Shown here: piece by piece, positions 1-7,754 of the stretch
Layout: each line of letters starts with the position of its first letter
Position numbering within the stretch: position 1 is the first letter of the stretch
Source of the DNA: Synechococcus sp. AG-679-D13
GTDB lineage: Bacteria > Cyanobacteriota > Cyanobacteriia > PCC-6307 > Cyanobiaceae
Direction: 5' to 3'
Length of the DNA: 64,000 nucleotides
Assembly (NCBI GenBank): GCA_003210735.1
Contig: QCUM01000005.1
Location: 19,829 to 83,828 of the forward strand
Notes under the pieces: model-generated
The model's input: the letters and a program-made list of their open reading frames with translations, nothing else
Databases searched by the model: none
What the model was told of the DNA's origin: nothing
Position numbers and translations under genes: made by a program

Positions 1-435
1 GTCATGCCATAGGCATGCGGCACGACAACCCAAAAGAGCTGCTGTGCCCTCAAAGCTTGGCAGCTCAATACGTACCAATGGCACTGAAACGCTCAACAGT
101 TGGCTTGGGGGGCATTGAGGATCCAGGCAAGCCAGCCGCCTAGGAGTGGACAGGAGCGGATGAACCGGTCAGCCTCGTCAGCCGTTGTGCAGTCGTCTGA
201 TCAGTGGAATCACCAGAAGATCCATCACCGCAAAAGTGAACAGGCAGGGGATAAATCCCTTGCCCACGACATCGCAGATCACACGATCATGGTCCAACTC
301 GCAGATCACCAACTCAGACAACCAGAACAGAGCGACCTTGGTGGCAAATGAAATCGCAGCAAAGCGCCATTCCGAAGCACTGAGGTGGAACCTTGAACGC
401 AACTGAAGACCCACGCCGTGCAAAACAGAATAGGT
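1..435. other. Interval without a supported gene
   Basis: No reading frame here has a convincing start, ribosome-binding site and protein-like composition. A segment at about 77-105 resembles 573-602 (shared core TTGAGCGTTTCA on the minus strand), so the interval may contain more debris of the Crp-like relic that follows. Confidence 0.4.
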
Positions 436-615
436 CTACAGGTCGGAGTCGTTCATTGGAAGACTTTGTTCCTGTCGCGCGTAACGAGACCTCAGCGCAT
501 ACCGATCGAAGTCTTCTCCATCGAAGGCCATCAGCTCGCCGAACACAGCGCCTGAACCAAGGACAACCCAATGCAATGCATTTGAAACGCTCAAACGGTG
601 GATTGCTGGAGACAA
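436..615 (-). pseudogene. Relic of a Crp-type cyclic-nucleotide-binding domain
   Basis: A 59-codon minus-strand frame (first codon TTG, preceded directly by TGA) contains VVLGSGAVFGELMAFDG, which matches the phosphate-binding cassette of Crp/Fnr proteins and aligns with GSGDVFGEMSAIDG of the intact regulator at 17450-18145. At the DNA level 535-563 and 17894-17922 agree at nearly every base. Downstream of the cassette the frame stops resembling the family, and there is no helix-turn-helix, so this is read as a decayed fragment and not a working gene. It could also be a short chance frame fused to a recombined piece; the cassette match is the only firm evidence. Confidence 0.4.
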
Positions 616-737
616 TCAAAACAAGAGAGTATAAGAGAGAAGATATTTAGAGAATGTCACCAGCGATAGCGATGAAGGCGCTACGAAAGTCGCAAGACAA
701 AGCTTTAAAGCGATTACTTGCTTCGCTTTAGGGCGAC

Positions 738-875
738 TCAGCGCACTGTAAATATTGAGTTAATCACGACCAGTCCAGTAACAACAGAAAGCGATCCTCC
801 AAAAATCAGAAACGCCAACCAATACGCAACAGCTTCACGATCTTGCTTTCCGTAAAGAAGTTCTGGGATTGTCAT
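738..875 (-). CDS. Small single-pass membrane protein, 45 aa
   Basis: Starts at ATG and encodes MTIPELLYGKQDREAVAYWL followed by a hydrophobic stretch of about 24 residues (AFLIFGGSLSVVTGLVVINS) and a short basic end. The acidic/basic N-terminus plus one membrane helix is typical of the many tiny membrane proteins in marine Synechococcus. Function unknown; not assigned to a named family. It stands alone between the Crp relic and a long gene-free stretch. Confidence 0.55.
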   Translation of the reverse strand: MTIPELLYGKQDREAVAYWLAFLIFGGSLSVVTGLVVINSIFTVR

Positions 876-1580
876 GATGAAGTGTCTGGCAGGACGACAT
901 ATTCATTTTGACTTCTACAGACCAATCAACCGTTGCTTAGTCTTAAAATTTCACCCTGACCAGCAAGTCAACAACTTAATCGTCGCACACGATACCTTTT
1001 TAAAATCGAATGCCTGGGGACAGGGCGATCACGATCTTTCCGACACCTGGAGCTGCGGCTCAGGCGAAAGGAGCCAATGACCCTGATTCGTTCAAGCATC
1101 GGTTGCTGCTGGCATCCAGAAGCTTGCAAAAGCAGCATTGACAGACTTGGGGTGGAATGATTAACCCCACTGTTGAAGCAGAAAGAGACTGAAGCTGGTG
1201 TGAGTTGGCACCTGGGGGCAAGCCTCAACCAGTTGAGGGATAGAAAGCCCAGAAACCATTCGAAGGAATCACTCCATCAAGGGAGGTGGTTTGCATCGCC
1301 AACAACGAGCATATGTTGACAAGCCATGAACCCCATGATTTTCAGAAACCATGTTTGGGGTAACGACTTGCTCCAGGACAGAGAGCCTTCAGCTTCTGCA
1401 ACGTCACAATTACAGAAAACAACAATCTGGAGCAGAAGAGCACATCAACCCAAAATCAATCAACACAGGTAACGGTTTCACATAAATCGTGCAACACACG
1501 ATCGGCAAGAGAAATCTAAAGCGAGTGGGTTTCCACCATCCACATCACAGCAAACTCTGATCCACGATTACAAGACAGTC
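876..1580. other. Gene-free interval of about 700 bp
   Basis: Frames of 68 and 86 codons exist on the two strands but have no convincing initiation region or protein-like hydrophobicity pattern. The interval holds one copy of a diverged repeat (1238-1287) that recurs at 18483-18521; otherwise nothing recognisable is seen. Confidence 0.4.
1238..1287 (+). repeat. Diverged repeat, copy 1
   Basis: Contains GGATAGAAAGCCC (1238-1250), identical to 18483-18495, and a 21-base block at 1267-1287 matching 18501-18521 at 18 of 21 positions, ending AGGGAGGT in both. The first block forms a short GGG/CCC hairpin. Both copies lie to the right of a minus-strand Crp-like sequence, so they may be remains of one duplicated segment. 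Confidence 0.45.
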
Positions 1581-1700
1581 ATGATCACCATTACCGTTCT
1601 TGCGGCAGTGATTGGCACCACGGAACTGATCCTCGAAGTTCTAAACAAAAAAGAGAGACATCAAAATGACAGGAACCACTGCAAAAGCACATCTCTATGA
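1581..1700 (+). CDS. Possible 39-aa peptide overlapping the next gene
   Basis: ATG start with a hydrophobic N-terminus (MITITVLAAVIGTTELILEV) followed by a charged, basic tail. It overlaps the next, better supported frame by 35 bases. It may be a leader or simply the upstream part of a decayed gene; no family is recognised. Confidence 0.28.
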   Translation: MITITVLAAVIGTTELILEVLNKKERHQNDRNHCKSTSL

Positions 1701-1842
1701 CCTTTTAATGGAACCACTCAAGGGTTACAAAGGTCTCAACATCTACAGACATGACCTGATGCAACGCGTTATGTCCATGCCTGACCTAGAGGTCAGGGAA
1801 CGCCTTGAACATCTGAGGCGACTGGATCAAACCAACTATTGA
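1666..1842 (+). CDS. Small charged cytoplasmic protein, 58 aa
   Basis: Begins at ATG 1666 behind an AAGAGAG purine run suitable as a ribosome-binding site. The protein is charged and probably helical, with segments such as LYDLLMEPLKGYKGLNIYRH and PDLEVRERLEHLRRLDQ, without membrane segments or cysteines. It converges on the small gene pair at 1858-2162 with 15 bases between stop codons. No function is recognised. Confidence 0.5.
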   Translation: MTGTTAKAHLYDLLMEPLKGYKGLNIYRHDLMQRVMSMPDLEVRERLEHLRRLDQTNY

Positions 1843-1857
1843 TCCAATTGGGAGCGA

Positions 1858-2037
1858 TCAGGATTGATCAAAGATTTTTTGTAGAGCGTTCCTTTCACCC
1901 TGAAGCGAATTGGCCCTCATGGGCTGGCCAATCTTTCTAGGTTGCCGCGGTCGATTCAAAAAAACTTTGCTGAGCCACCAGATCTGAAGGCCTGCAAAAA
2001 CAATCCCAAGGAGCACCAGCTCAGTTAATCCCTGCAT
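1858..2037 (-). CDS. Small membrane protein, 59 aa
   Basis: ATG start shares one base with the stop of the upstream 41-aa gene (TGATG), so the two are probably translationally coupled. The N-terminus has one membrane helix (LTELVLLGIVFAGLQIWWL) and the rest is basic and cytoplasmic-looking, containing PRQPRKIGQPMR and ending GERNALQKIFDQS. The helix plus basic domain suggests a membrane-anchored small protein; no named family is recognised. Confidence 0.6.
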   Translation of the reverse strand: MQGLTELVLLGIVFAGLQIWWLSKVFLNRPRQPRKIGQPMRANSLQGERNALQKIFDQS

Positions 2038-2162
2038 CAGTAGTGCTTGGCTCGATTCTCGATGGCATCCCTTTTAAAGCATTCAAGCTCCTCAGGCGTA
2101 TGAAGCGGTGGCTTCACACGTTGCCCCATCAGACGCCTCAAGAGCCGAAGGATTCGTTGCAT
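2037..2162 (-). CDS. Small basic protein, 41 aa
   Basis: ATG start; the N-terminus is very basic (MQRILRLLRRLMGQRVKPP) and the C-terminus acidic/mixed (TPEELECFKRDAIENRAKHY). First gene of a coupled pair with the 59-aa membrane protein, sharing a TGATG junction. The tight coupling supports both being real. Function unknown. Confidence 0.6.
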   Translation of the reverse strand: MQRILRLLRRLMGQRVKPPLHTPEELECFKRDAIENRAKHY

Positions 2163-2300
2163 GCTGCAATTATGGGCCTGCCTGCAAGGGCGCCGAACCC
2201 ATTCAAGTGATTGCGTTGAAGGCTTGTTGCATCAAGCTCGATGCCGCCTGACACGGAAAACAGCTGATTCACGCATCATGACCGCAACAAGGACTCGCTT

Positions 2301-2441
2301 TTGACCTCCCAAAAATCAACCGCATCCAGGTGGACCTGGAAAACGGCAGCAATCGTGGTTGGAGCGAAGTTTGCAGTTGTCGTAGCTGTTCTGGGACTAT
2401 CTCGCCTGGGGCTTCTTCCAGAGTGGATGCCCACGCTGTAG
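2301..2441 (+). CDS. Small single-pass membrane protein, 46 aa, TTG start
   Basis: A TTG codon 8 bases after AAGGA is the only plausible start; an in-frame TGA lies about 33 bases upstream. The protein has a polar N-terminus, then one long hydrophobic helix (TAAIVVGAKFAVVVAVLGLS) and a short end LGLLPEWMPTL. It ends five bases before the convergent Cys-rich gene. Function unknown. Confidence 0.45.
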   Translation: MTSQKSTASRWTWKTAAIVVGAKFAVVVAVLGLSRLGLLPEWMPTL

Positions 2442-2445
2442 AGCC

Positions 2446-2676
2446 CTAACCGGCCTCCGGCGCCCAACCCATCGCCTTCTGCCACGTCGGAGCCCAGAGC
2501 TTGCACTTCTTTTTCAGGTGATCGCCCTGCTGGAGCTGCCTCTGCCTTGCATTGCAACCGAGAACCGTGTGGCAATGGCGGTCAACGCCATAGACGAAGT
2601 GCTGGCAGGTCATACACACAACACCCCCTTTCCAGCCTTGCAGGTCACCGTCGTCGACATAATCCCAATCCTCCAC
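2446..2676 (-). CDS. Conserved Cys/His-rich small protein
   Basis: A 76-aa soluble protein with an acidic N-terminus (MEDWDYVDDGDL) and regularly spaced potential metal ligands: CMTC, then RHCHTVLGC, then KKKC, followed by a Trp-rich end (LWAPTWQKAMGWAPEAG). The CxxC...C/H pattern suggests a small zinc- or iron-binding module. It resembles a hypothetical family found in marine Synechococcus, but no function is known. It converges with the 46-aa membrane protein. Confidence 0.75.
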   Translation of the reverse strand: MEDWDYVDDGDLQGWKGGVVCMTCQHFVYGVDRHCHTVLGCNARQRQLQQGDHLKKKCKLWAPTWQKAMGWAPEAG

Positions 2677-2909
2677 AAAGGAGCACCGCTTCAGTACGTC
2701 TGTACTACTCCAGTCAGGGTCTTGCTGGCAAGCGCCTTGGCGGCATGTCTACAAAATCAAGTCTGAGCACTCACGGTGATGGTGTTTTGGCCAGGTGAGC
2801 GCGCAACATGACCCTGCAGGCAAAGCCAGGGATCATTGTTGGCTGCCAACATTCATCTCCAACAAAACAACATCCCTTTGGCCTGAAAGATTACTTTCAA
2901 AGATGATTA

Positions 2910-3011
2910 TTATCTGATGAAATCTTGAATCACCGGCATATAGATTTTCAGCAGCATCACGCCAACAAATATAAGCCAAAGGATCAAGAAATTGCGCAGC
3001 CCTGAATTCAT
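2910..3011 (-). CDS. Small single-pass membrane protein, 33 aa
   Basis: ATG preceded by AGGAATTTCAG, a good ribosome-binding site. The product starts MNSGLRN, has one hydrophobic helix (FLILWLIFVGVMLLKIYM) and a short end PVIQDFIR. It begins 10 bases after the secreted-protein gene on the same strand, so the two probably form an operon. Confidence 0.5.
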   Translation of the reverse strand: MNSGLRNFLILWLIFVGVMLLKIYMPVIQDFIR

Positions 3012-3021
3012 CTGAAATTCC

Positions 3022-3228
3022 TCAACCTTTTTCTGGCCAGCGGTCTAGGCAATCGCTGAAGTCGATATTCCAAAGCTCTTGCTCGATAGTCTCGTCTCCA
3101 TCGAGAAAAGCTTGACAAGCCTCGTCGTCGGTGTAGTTGTCGTAAATTCCACCATCATCAAGCTGGGCTTTGGCACCGGTGGGATCGATCGCCAGACCCA
3201 GAACAATGAGCAGCCAAGAAAGGTTCAT
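3022..3228 (-). CDS. Small secreted acidic protein
   Basis: From ATG 3228 the protein has a signal peptide (MNLSWLLIVLGLAIDPTGAKA, likely cut after AKA) and a very acidic mature part with two cysteines (DDEACQAFLDGDETIEQE, then FSDCLDRWPEKG). A GTG at 3243 would add five residues and is less likely. The mature peptide is about 48 residues, exported to the periplasm or outside. No family is recognised. Confidence 0.65.
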   Translation of the reverse strand: MNLSWLLIVLGLAIDPTGAKAQLDDGGIYDNYTDDEACQAFLDGDETIEQELWNIDFSDCLDRWPEKG

Positions 3229-3462
3229 ACGCAGAACAGCCACCAGCTGAGCGGCGATTCAATCATGAACACTTTCAACGAAGGCAGCATTACCATTTGA
3301 TACCCAGCAAAGTCCGGTCTGCTCAATTTGCTGGCCGACCTTCCCTTCTGTCCGCCCTAACAGAAAATCGTTAAATCAGGCTCGTGCTGGCGGAAATTGC
3401 GGAAGTCAAGAAATAGGCGCCCCATCGCCTCAATTCCGTTCTTTTCGAACCATGATCGTGGT

Positions 3463-3484
3463 CTTGGACGTTTAAACGTCCAAG
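3463..3484. repeat. Perfect 22-bp palindrome
   Basis: Half-site CTTGGACGTTT is followed directly by its exact reverse complement, giving an uninterrupted 22-bp palindrome centred on TTTAAA. No T-run follows, so it is not a standard terminator. It could be a dimeric regulator site or a relic of a mobile-element end. Confidence 0.7.
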
Positions 3485-3610
3485 TTGTGGGCTGAGCGAT
3501 GCCCAACAAGAGATGCTTCGTCCGTCACCATCGCGTTGCGGACGAGCTTCTCATTGTTAAGAGAAATAGCAGCTGTGCCAATCGATACGAAAAGCCGTCA
3601 TCATTTTGCT

Positions 3611-3649
3611 GTGGCCGAATCGCTCCGGCGATTTATCGCCGTCGGCCAC
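3611..3649. repeat. Nested inverted repeat, potential strong hairpin
   Basis: Outer arms GTGGCCGA (3611-3618) and TCGGCCAC (3642-3649) are exact complements; within them CGGCGAT (3626-3632) pairs with ATCGCCG (3635-3641). There is no T-run afterwards. It may be a structured RNA element or a small dispersed palindromic repeat. Confidence 0.6.
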
Positions 3650-3793
3650 TACTAAAACTGCGCAAAACAGGAATTACAAAATTCCTCACAGGATCGTGTA
3701 CTTATTTCCTGAGCTGAGAGTCGAATGTTCTCATATTGCGCTCTGGATAAACAGCCAGTTCAGTTCATCGCCTGATTCACGTCCCACCAAACC

Positions 3794-3883
3794 ATGGACT
3801 ACAAATCGTTTTGCCTGACGCTTCTCGTGATCCTGGCGGCGATCAACACAGTGATTAATCTCCGAACACATCGGAAACGCTGA
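3794..3883 (+). CDS. Possible 29-aa membrane peptide
   Basis: ATG start; encodes MDYKSFCLTLLVILAAINTV and a basic end (INLRTHRKR), i.e. one helix with a positive C-terminus. No clear ribosome-binding site. Ends five bases before the convergent gene at 3888. Confidence 0.3.
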   Translation: MDYKSFCLTLLVILAAINTVINLRTHRKR

Positions 3884-3887
3884 AAGC

Positions 3888-4193
3888 TCATTCCAGCCGA
3901 TCAGAGTCGTAAAAGCGCGATTGAAGGATCTCACGAATAACGGTCAAATGAGGCTTTTCAGCAGCGATTGACTCTCTCATCTCTTTAGGCAACCTCGCTT
4001 CCAATCGTTCCTGTTTGGCAAGCTCCTGGGTGAGTCGCTGCACAAATGGTTCAAATGCAGAGAAGTAAGGGTCAGCCAGTTCAGGAGCCAGTCCAACCAC
4101 TTCGAGAGCCTGTTTGAAGTGGAAGTAAGTGTTGGTCCAATGGATCAGATCATCCAGGGTGTTGAGCCCAAGCTCATTGTCAGGCAGATTCAC
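3888..4193 (-). CDS. Hypothetical helical protein, 101 aa
   Basis: GTG start overlaps the stop of the upstream 136-aa gene by four bases (GTGA), so the two are coupled. The protein is soluble and helical, with an aromatic stretch (LIHWTNTYFHFKQALEVVGL) and a charged C-terminal half (EARLPKEMRESIAAEK). No domain is recognised. Likely works with its operon partner. Confidence 0.6.
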   Translation of the reverse strand: MNLPDNELGLNTLDDLIHWTNTYFHFKQALEVVGLAPELADPYFSAFEPFVQRLTQELAKQERLEARLPKEMRESIAAEKPHLTVIREILQSRFYDSDRLE

Positions 4194-4600
4194 AAATAGT
4201 CTTCAGGCAGAAAGATTCTCTTGAATACAGCCGCCTGCCCACCATCAGGATGGCCAAAGATCAAACCTGCATCCGATGAAAGCTCGGCATGGGTGTCTGC
4301 AGACGATGCATCCAGAGCGTTAAATGCGGTGATGGCCCCGAAGGTCTCCGCTTCAAGGATCTCACCTCTCCCCAGCGACCGATAGGGTTTCTTGATCCGA
4401 GCGCGACCGACCAGTTTGTCGTTGGCCGTGAACAAGCCATCGCCATCCACATCCACGTAGATCTTGAGACGGTCCTTTTTGGTGTGGCGAACAAATCCAG
4501 GACGCCCATCGTCAAGATCCCAGGTGTAATGGTGCTTTCTTTCACCACGCTTGCGGCGACTCTTCAAAGCCTCCTCTGAAACTGGATTCCACGTACACAT
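4190..4600 (-). CDS. Hypothetical protein with an EF-hand-like loop
   Basis: 136 aa from ATG 4600. A basic N-terminus is followed by DVDGDGLFTANDKLVG, whose D-x-D-x-D-G spacing resembles an EF-hand or dockerin calcium loop (about residues 50-62). The C-terminal half mentions no other motif and ends HPDGGQAAVFKRIFLPEDYL. No signal peptide. First gene of a two-gene operon with the overlapping 101-aa gene. The calcium role is inferred from the loop alone. Confidence 0.6.
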   Translation of the reverse strand: MCTWNPVSEEALKSRRKRGERKHHYTWDLDDGRPGFVRHTKKDRLKIYVDVDGDGLFTANDKLVGRARIKKPYRSLGRGEILEAETFGAITAFNALDASSADTHAELSSDAGLIFGHPDGGQAAVFKRIFLPEDYL

Positions 4601-4805
4601 GGGATTTAAATTTTCAGAACGATCACGGCGTTTCTGGAGGTTAATTGTCGTTCCCTGTCAGGGAATTGCTCACTCCTCCAGATCTGTTGTTGACCACAGG
4701 CTGACCAGTGGCATTGATCCTGTTCCGCCCCCATGCAGTGCATGGACCTCTCCCCCGCCAGAACGTCGCACCATGCGACACTTAAGAAAGCCTTAAGGTT
4801 CTGGC

Positions 4806-5057
4806 ATGGGGCGGTTCAGCATCTCGCTCACTCAGCAGCAGATCAGGCATGGCTATTCGCTGTTGAAGCTGATGGAACATCTCGACCGTGAGCTGAACCT
4901 GCTGAATCAGCAACGGATCTCGGCCGGTCCATCAAGTCAGGAAGGGCGAAGGCTGGGCCGGATCAGATTCAGCCACCTTCGCAAGATTCAAGATTGCATA
5001 GCTGAGCTCGACACCAGCGGATTCAACACCTGGCTGCTCGAGCGACAAATGGCCTGA
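4806..5057 (+). CDS. Hypothetical helical protein, 83 aa
   Basis: ATG start. Predicted coiled or helical soluble protein with heptad-like leucines (LLKLMEHLDRELNLLNQQR) and a basic middle (GRRLGRIRFSHLRKIQ). No cysteines or membrane segments. Sits 66 bases before the HDAC-family gene on the same strand and may share its transcript. Function unknown. Confidence 0.6.
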   Translation: MGRFSISLTQQQIRHGYSLLKLMEHLDRELNLLNQQRISAGPSSQEGRRLGRIRFSHLRKIQDCIAELDTSGFNTWLLERQMA

Positions 5058-5123
5058 CGTCCATCAACAGCGGCCCGCCGAGCTGGCTGAAATGGTGCAG
5101 TTCAGGCCGTTGAAGAAGGCGCT

Positions 5124-6038
5124 GTGTCCGTTCCCATCGTTTATCACGAGCGCTACTCAGCTCCGCTGCCCTCGACCCATCGCTTTCCGATGGAAAAGTT
5201 CAGGCTGTTGCGCAGCCTGTTGTTGGAGGAGGAGGTCATCCAACCCCAGCAGATCTTCAGCCCGCTGAGCATTACCCGGCAAGACCTGGAACGCATTCAC
5301 AAACGCAGTTATCACGAAGCGTTCAGTCGTGACCAGCTGACCCGCCCGGAACAACGGCGGATCGGTCTACCGGCAACGCGTCCTCTGGTGCAACGCACCT
5401 GGCTGGCAGTGGGGGGAACACTGCTGACCGCCCGAATGGCTTTACGACATGGCGTCGCCTGCCACCTGGCCGGAGGAACCCACCATGCCCATCCCGGCTT
5501 CGGCAGCGGTTTCTGCATCTTCAACGATGTGGCGATCACCGCCAAAGTTCTGCTGGATCACGGTGAGTTGGAACGCATCCTGGTGGTGGACCTCGATGTG
5601 CATCAAGGCGACGGAACAGCGGCCTGTTTTCAAAACGATTCCAGAGTCACGACCCTGTCGGTGCATGCCGCCAGCAATTTTCCATTGCGCAAGGTCAATG
5701 GCGATGTCGACATCGCCCTGCCGGACGCCACCGGAGATGATGCCTATGTGGAGGCCATTGGCGATCGCGTACCGCAATTGCTCGATCAACACCAACCGGA
5801 TTTAGTGCTGTTCAACGCTGGGGTCGACCCCCACAGCAACGACCGACTCGGACGGCTCGACCTATCAGATGCGGGTCTGCTCCAGCGGGATCAGCTGGTG
5901 CTGGACGCCGCACTACGCCGAAACATTCCCATCGCCACGGTGATCGGGGGTGGATACGACACCATGAAACCACTGGTCAGACGACATTCGATCGTTGTGA
6001 GAGCGGCCGTTGAGCAAGCTCGTCTGCATGGCCTCTAG
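5124..6038 (+). CDS. Histone-deacetylase-family amidohydrolase
   Basis: 304 aa, GTG start. Bacterial HDAC-fold enzymes (AcuC/acetylpolyamine amidohydrolase class) remove acetyl or acyl groups from amines using zinc. Visible signatures are the tandem histidines GGTHHAHPGFGSGFCIFND (His120/121 region), the zinc-binding VVDLDVHQGDGT (Asp158, His160), NAGVDPHSNDRLGRL carrying the later zinc aspartate, and the glycine-rich VIGGGYD with the transition-state tyrosine. All catalytic residues seem present. The natural substrate cannot be told from sequence; polyamine or protein lysine deacetylation are both possible. A PNPOx-like gene follows 39 bases later. Confidence 0.88.
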   Translation: MSVPIVYHERYSAPLPSTHRFPMEKFRLLRSLLLEEEVIQPQQIFSPLSITRQDLERIHKRSYHEAFSRDQLTRPEQRRIGLPATRPLVQRTWLAVGGTLLTARMALRHGVACHLAGGTHHAHPGFGSGFCIFNDVAITAKVLLDHGELERILVVDLDVHQGDGTAACFQNDSRVTTLSVHAASNFPLRKVNGDVDIALPDATGDDAYVEAIGDRVPQLLDQHQPDLVLFNAGVDPHSNDRLGRLDLSDAGLLQRDQLVLDAALRRNIPIATVIGGGYDTMKPLVRRHSIVVRAAVEQARLHGL

Positions 6039-6077
6039 CCAGCAAGACAACGTCGAGCCCGAGCCCTGTTGAACGCC

Positions 6078-6662
6078 ATGACTGAACGATCGAACCAGGC
6101 TTCCAGCATCACCACGTCGCTGCCGCCATGGCGGGCTCTGCTCAAAGGTGCCCGCGCACGGGAGGGACGGCAACCATCGGCCCGTTGGCTTCAGCTAGCC
6201 ACCATGGGGCTCGATGGCACGCCGCGGGTCCGCACCCTGGTGTTCCGCGGTTGGCATGGAGGCGACCTGCTGGAGCTTTACACCGACACACGAAGCGCCA
6301 AATTCGAGGAGCTGCTGCAGCAACCCCAGGTAGAGCTGTGCTGGCTGCTGCCAAAGGCAAAACAGCAATACCGGTTGCGGGGAACCTGGATGCGTCAGGC
6401 ACAGATCAGCAACGCTCAGAGCTGGCAAAGCCTTTCTCCACAAGGGCGCGCCCTCTGGGGCTGGCCCGCGCCAGGCCAGCCACTGGAGCGGGAGGCCGAC
6501 TTCCCTGAGGAGCTGGACGACACCGTGGCAATACCAGAGAACTTTTTGGTTCTGCAGCTCCAGATCCACCGCGCCGAACTCCTCGACCTCACCCGTCATC
6601 CCCATCAGCGGATTCTCTGGTGCCGGGATGATGCCTGGCGTGAACAACAGCTCAATCCCTGA
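6078..6662 (+). CDS. Pyridoxamine-phosphate-oxidase-like flavoprotein
   Basis: About 194 aa from ATG 6078 (a TTG at 6069 is an alternative). The split-barrel FMN-binding fold is shown by PSARWLQLATMGLDGTPRVRTL, FRGWHGGDLLELYTDTRSAK and the PNPOx-like end HPHQRILWCRDDAWREQQLNP. It belongs to the cyanobacterial alr4036-type group of PNPOx-like proteins, whose reaction is unproven; it is not clearly the vitamin B6 enzyme PdxH. Its stop codon is directly adjacent to the stop of the convergent gene at 6663. Confidence 0.8.
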   Translation: MTERSNQASSITTSLPPWRALLKGARAREGRQPSARWLQLATMGLDGTPRVRTLVFRGWHGGDLLELYTDTRSAKFEELLQQPQVELCWLLPKAKQQYRLRGTWMRQAQISNAQSWQSLSPQGRALWGWPAPGQPLEREADFPEELDDTVAIPENFLVLQLQIHRAELLDLTRHPHQRILWCRDDAWREQQLNP

Positions 6663-7004
6663 TCACCACCAGCGTTCCACCCGTCCAACCGAGGGCTGAC
6701 CAGGATTGGACGGCACCGTGACCACCGAAAGCCGTTGCTGCTCCCGCTGGTAATCAAAACGGCAGAAACCCGCGCCCGTCCCGGAACATGCCGACAGACT
6801 CGGCAAGGCAACAGCCGACCAACGCCTTTCCCGTGGTGATGGCTCCTGAGCCGGTGCCGCAGTCCATCCCGCCGCCACCAAGGTGCGATGGGCTTCCAGG
6901 ATCGACTGACGTTGACTGAGAAGCGCCTCAGGATCGGCCGCCGCTGAAGCACCCGACGTCCAAACGACCAGTGTCAGCGATAACAGTCCCACCAGCCGTC
7001 TCAT
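6663..7004 (-). CDS. Small exported hypothetical protein
   Basis: From ATG 7004 it encodes 113 aa with a signal peptide (MRRLVGLLSLTLVVWTSGASA) and a mature domain with two cysteines (SLSACSGTGAGFCRFDYQ) that could form a disulfide. An upstream start at 7040 would add 12 residues in front of the signal and is less likely. Periplasmic or secreted; no family recognised. Confidence 0.65.
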   Translation of the reverse strand: MRRLVGLLSLTLVVWTSGASAAADPEALLSQRQSILEAHRTLVAAGWTAAPAQEPSPRERRWSAVALPSLSACSGTGAGFCRFDYQREQQRLSVVTVPSNPGQPSVGRVERWW

Positions 7005-7100
7005 AACGCGCTGCACCTTCCTTTGCCATAGCCAAATCAACGCAATCTGACCACAACAAACGGATCAAGCGAACGGATCAAGCGAGGGGGCGAATCTGTC

Positions 7101-7754
7101 TCAACTCGCCTTGTCCTGCTCCGGCAGCGTCTGAAGCAGGTCCTCCGAATAGCGAATGGTCAGTCCGGCCTGCCCATCCCAGGCCACGGCGTAACTCCAG
7201 TGCCCGGAACGAAGCGTTCCATCGGCGAGGCGCACGGCGGCGACCCATTGCAATGGCTCGTCAGAAACAGAGCCAAAACGGGTGCCCATGCTGTTGGCAA
7301 CGCGATCGCTTGAGGCGAACAACGGCTGAGATCGGGGCATCGCGCTGAGGGCCGCCAGCTCCGGATCCAGGTCATCTCCCCGCGTTGCTGAACCGTGAGC
7401 TGGGGCCACTGCGTCGGTTCGTTCAGCGTCCTCTGAGTGAGGGTCGGAATCCTGGTTCAGCAGTGTTATTCCAGCCGGCAGCCACCGCGGGTCTGGCAAC
7501 GCCCCCTGGAGCAGATGTCCAATGGCACGGCCCCGGCCAATGCCATACAGCGAGCAATAGGCATCCAAACGCTCCAGCACATCCGGCTTGAGCCAAACCT
7601 GCACAGGTCGAGCCGGAGGCTCTCCGGACGACACAAAGCGACCGCTGGCATCGCGACGTTGCGGCTTGGGGGCTGATTCCGTCAAAACAATCGGAATCGA
7701 TTCGTGCAGTCGAACGGTATCGGATTCATGCCCTTCTGGTTTGTGATCATCCAC
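7101..7754 (-). CDS. Hypothetical protein with a ribbon-helix-helix-like segment
   Basis: 217 aa, GTG start, overlapping the end of the upstream permease gene by 8 bases. Residues about 50-85 read VQVWLKPDVLERLDAYCSLY then GIGRGRAIGHLL, the strand-helix-helix spacing of RHH DNA-binding proteins. The disordered N-terminus contains RRDASGRFVSSGEPP, and the C-terminal part (about 150-217) is a separate small domain with many tryptophans. Coupling to the PiT-like permease suggests a regulator or accessory of that transporter, but this is inference. Confidence 0.6.
   Translation of the reverse strand: MDDHKPEGHESDTVRLHESIPIVLTESAPKPQRRDASGRFVSSGEPPARPVQVWLKPDVLERLDAYCSLYGIGRGRAIGHLLQGALPDPRWLPAGITLLNQDSDPHSEDAERTDAVAPAHGSATRGDDLDPELAALSAMPRSQPLFASSDRVANSMGTRFGSVSDEPLQWVAAVRLADGTLRSGHWSYAVAWDGQAGLTIRYSEDLLQTLPEQDKAS

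Larger units (their letters stand above)
3244..3793. other. Gene-free interval with strong inverted repeats
   Basis: No convincing gene. It holds a perfect 22-bp palindrome (3463-3484) and a nested hairpin (3611-3649), listed separately. A 72-codon plus-strand frame at 3499-3717 spans the hairpin and reads like structure-driven coding by chance. Confidence 0.4.

Noticed and set aside
968..1228. 86-codon minus-strand frame
   Set aside because: Ser/Arg/Cys-rich with no ribosome-binding site or hydrophobic pattern.
3499..3717. 72-codon plus-strand frame across the hairpin
   Set aside because: Coding character arises from the inverted repeat itself; no start signal.
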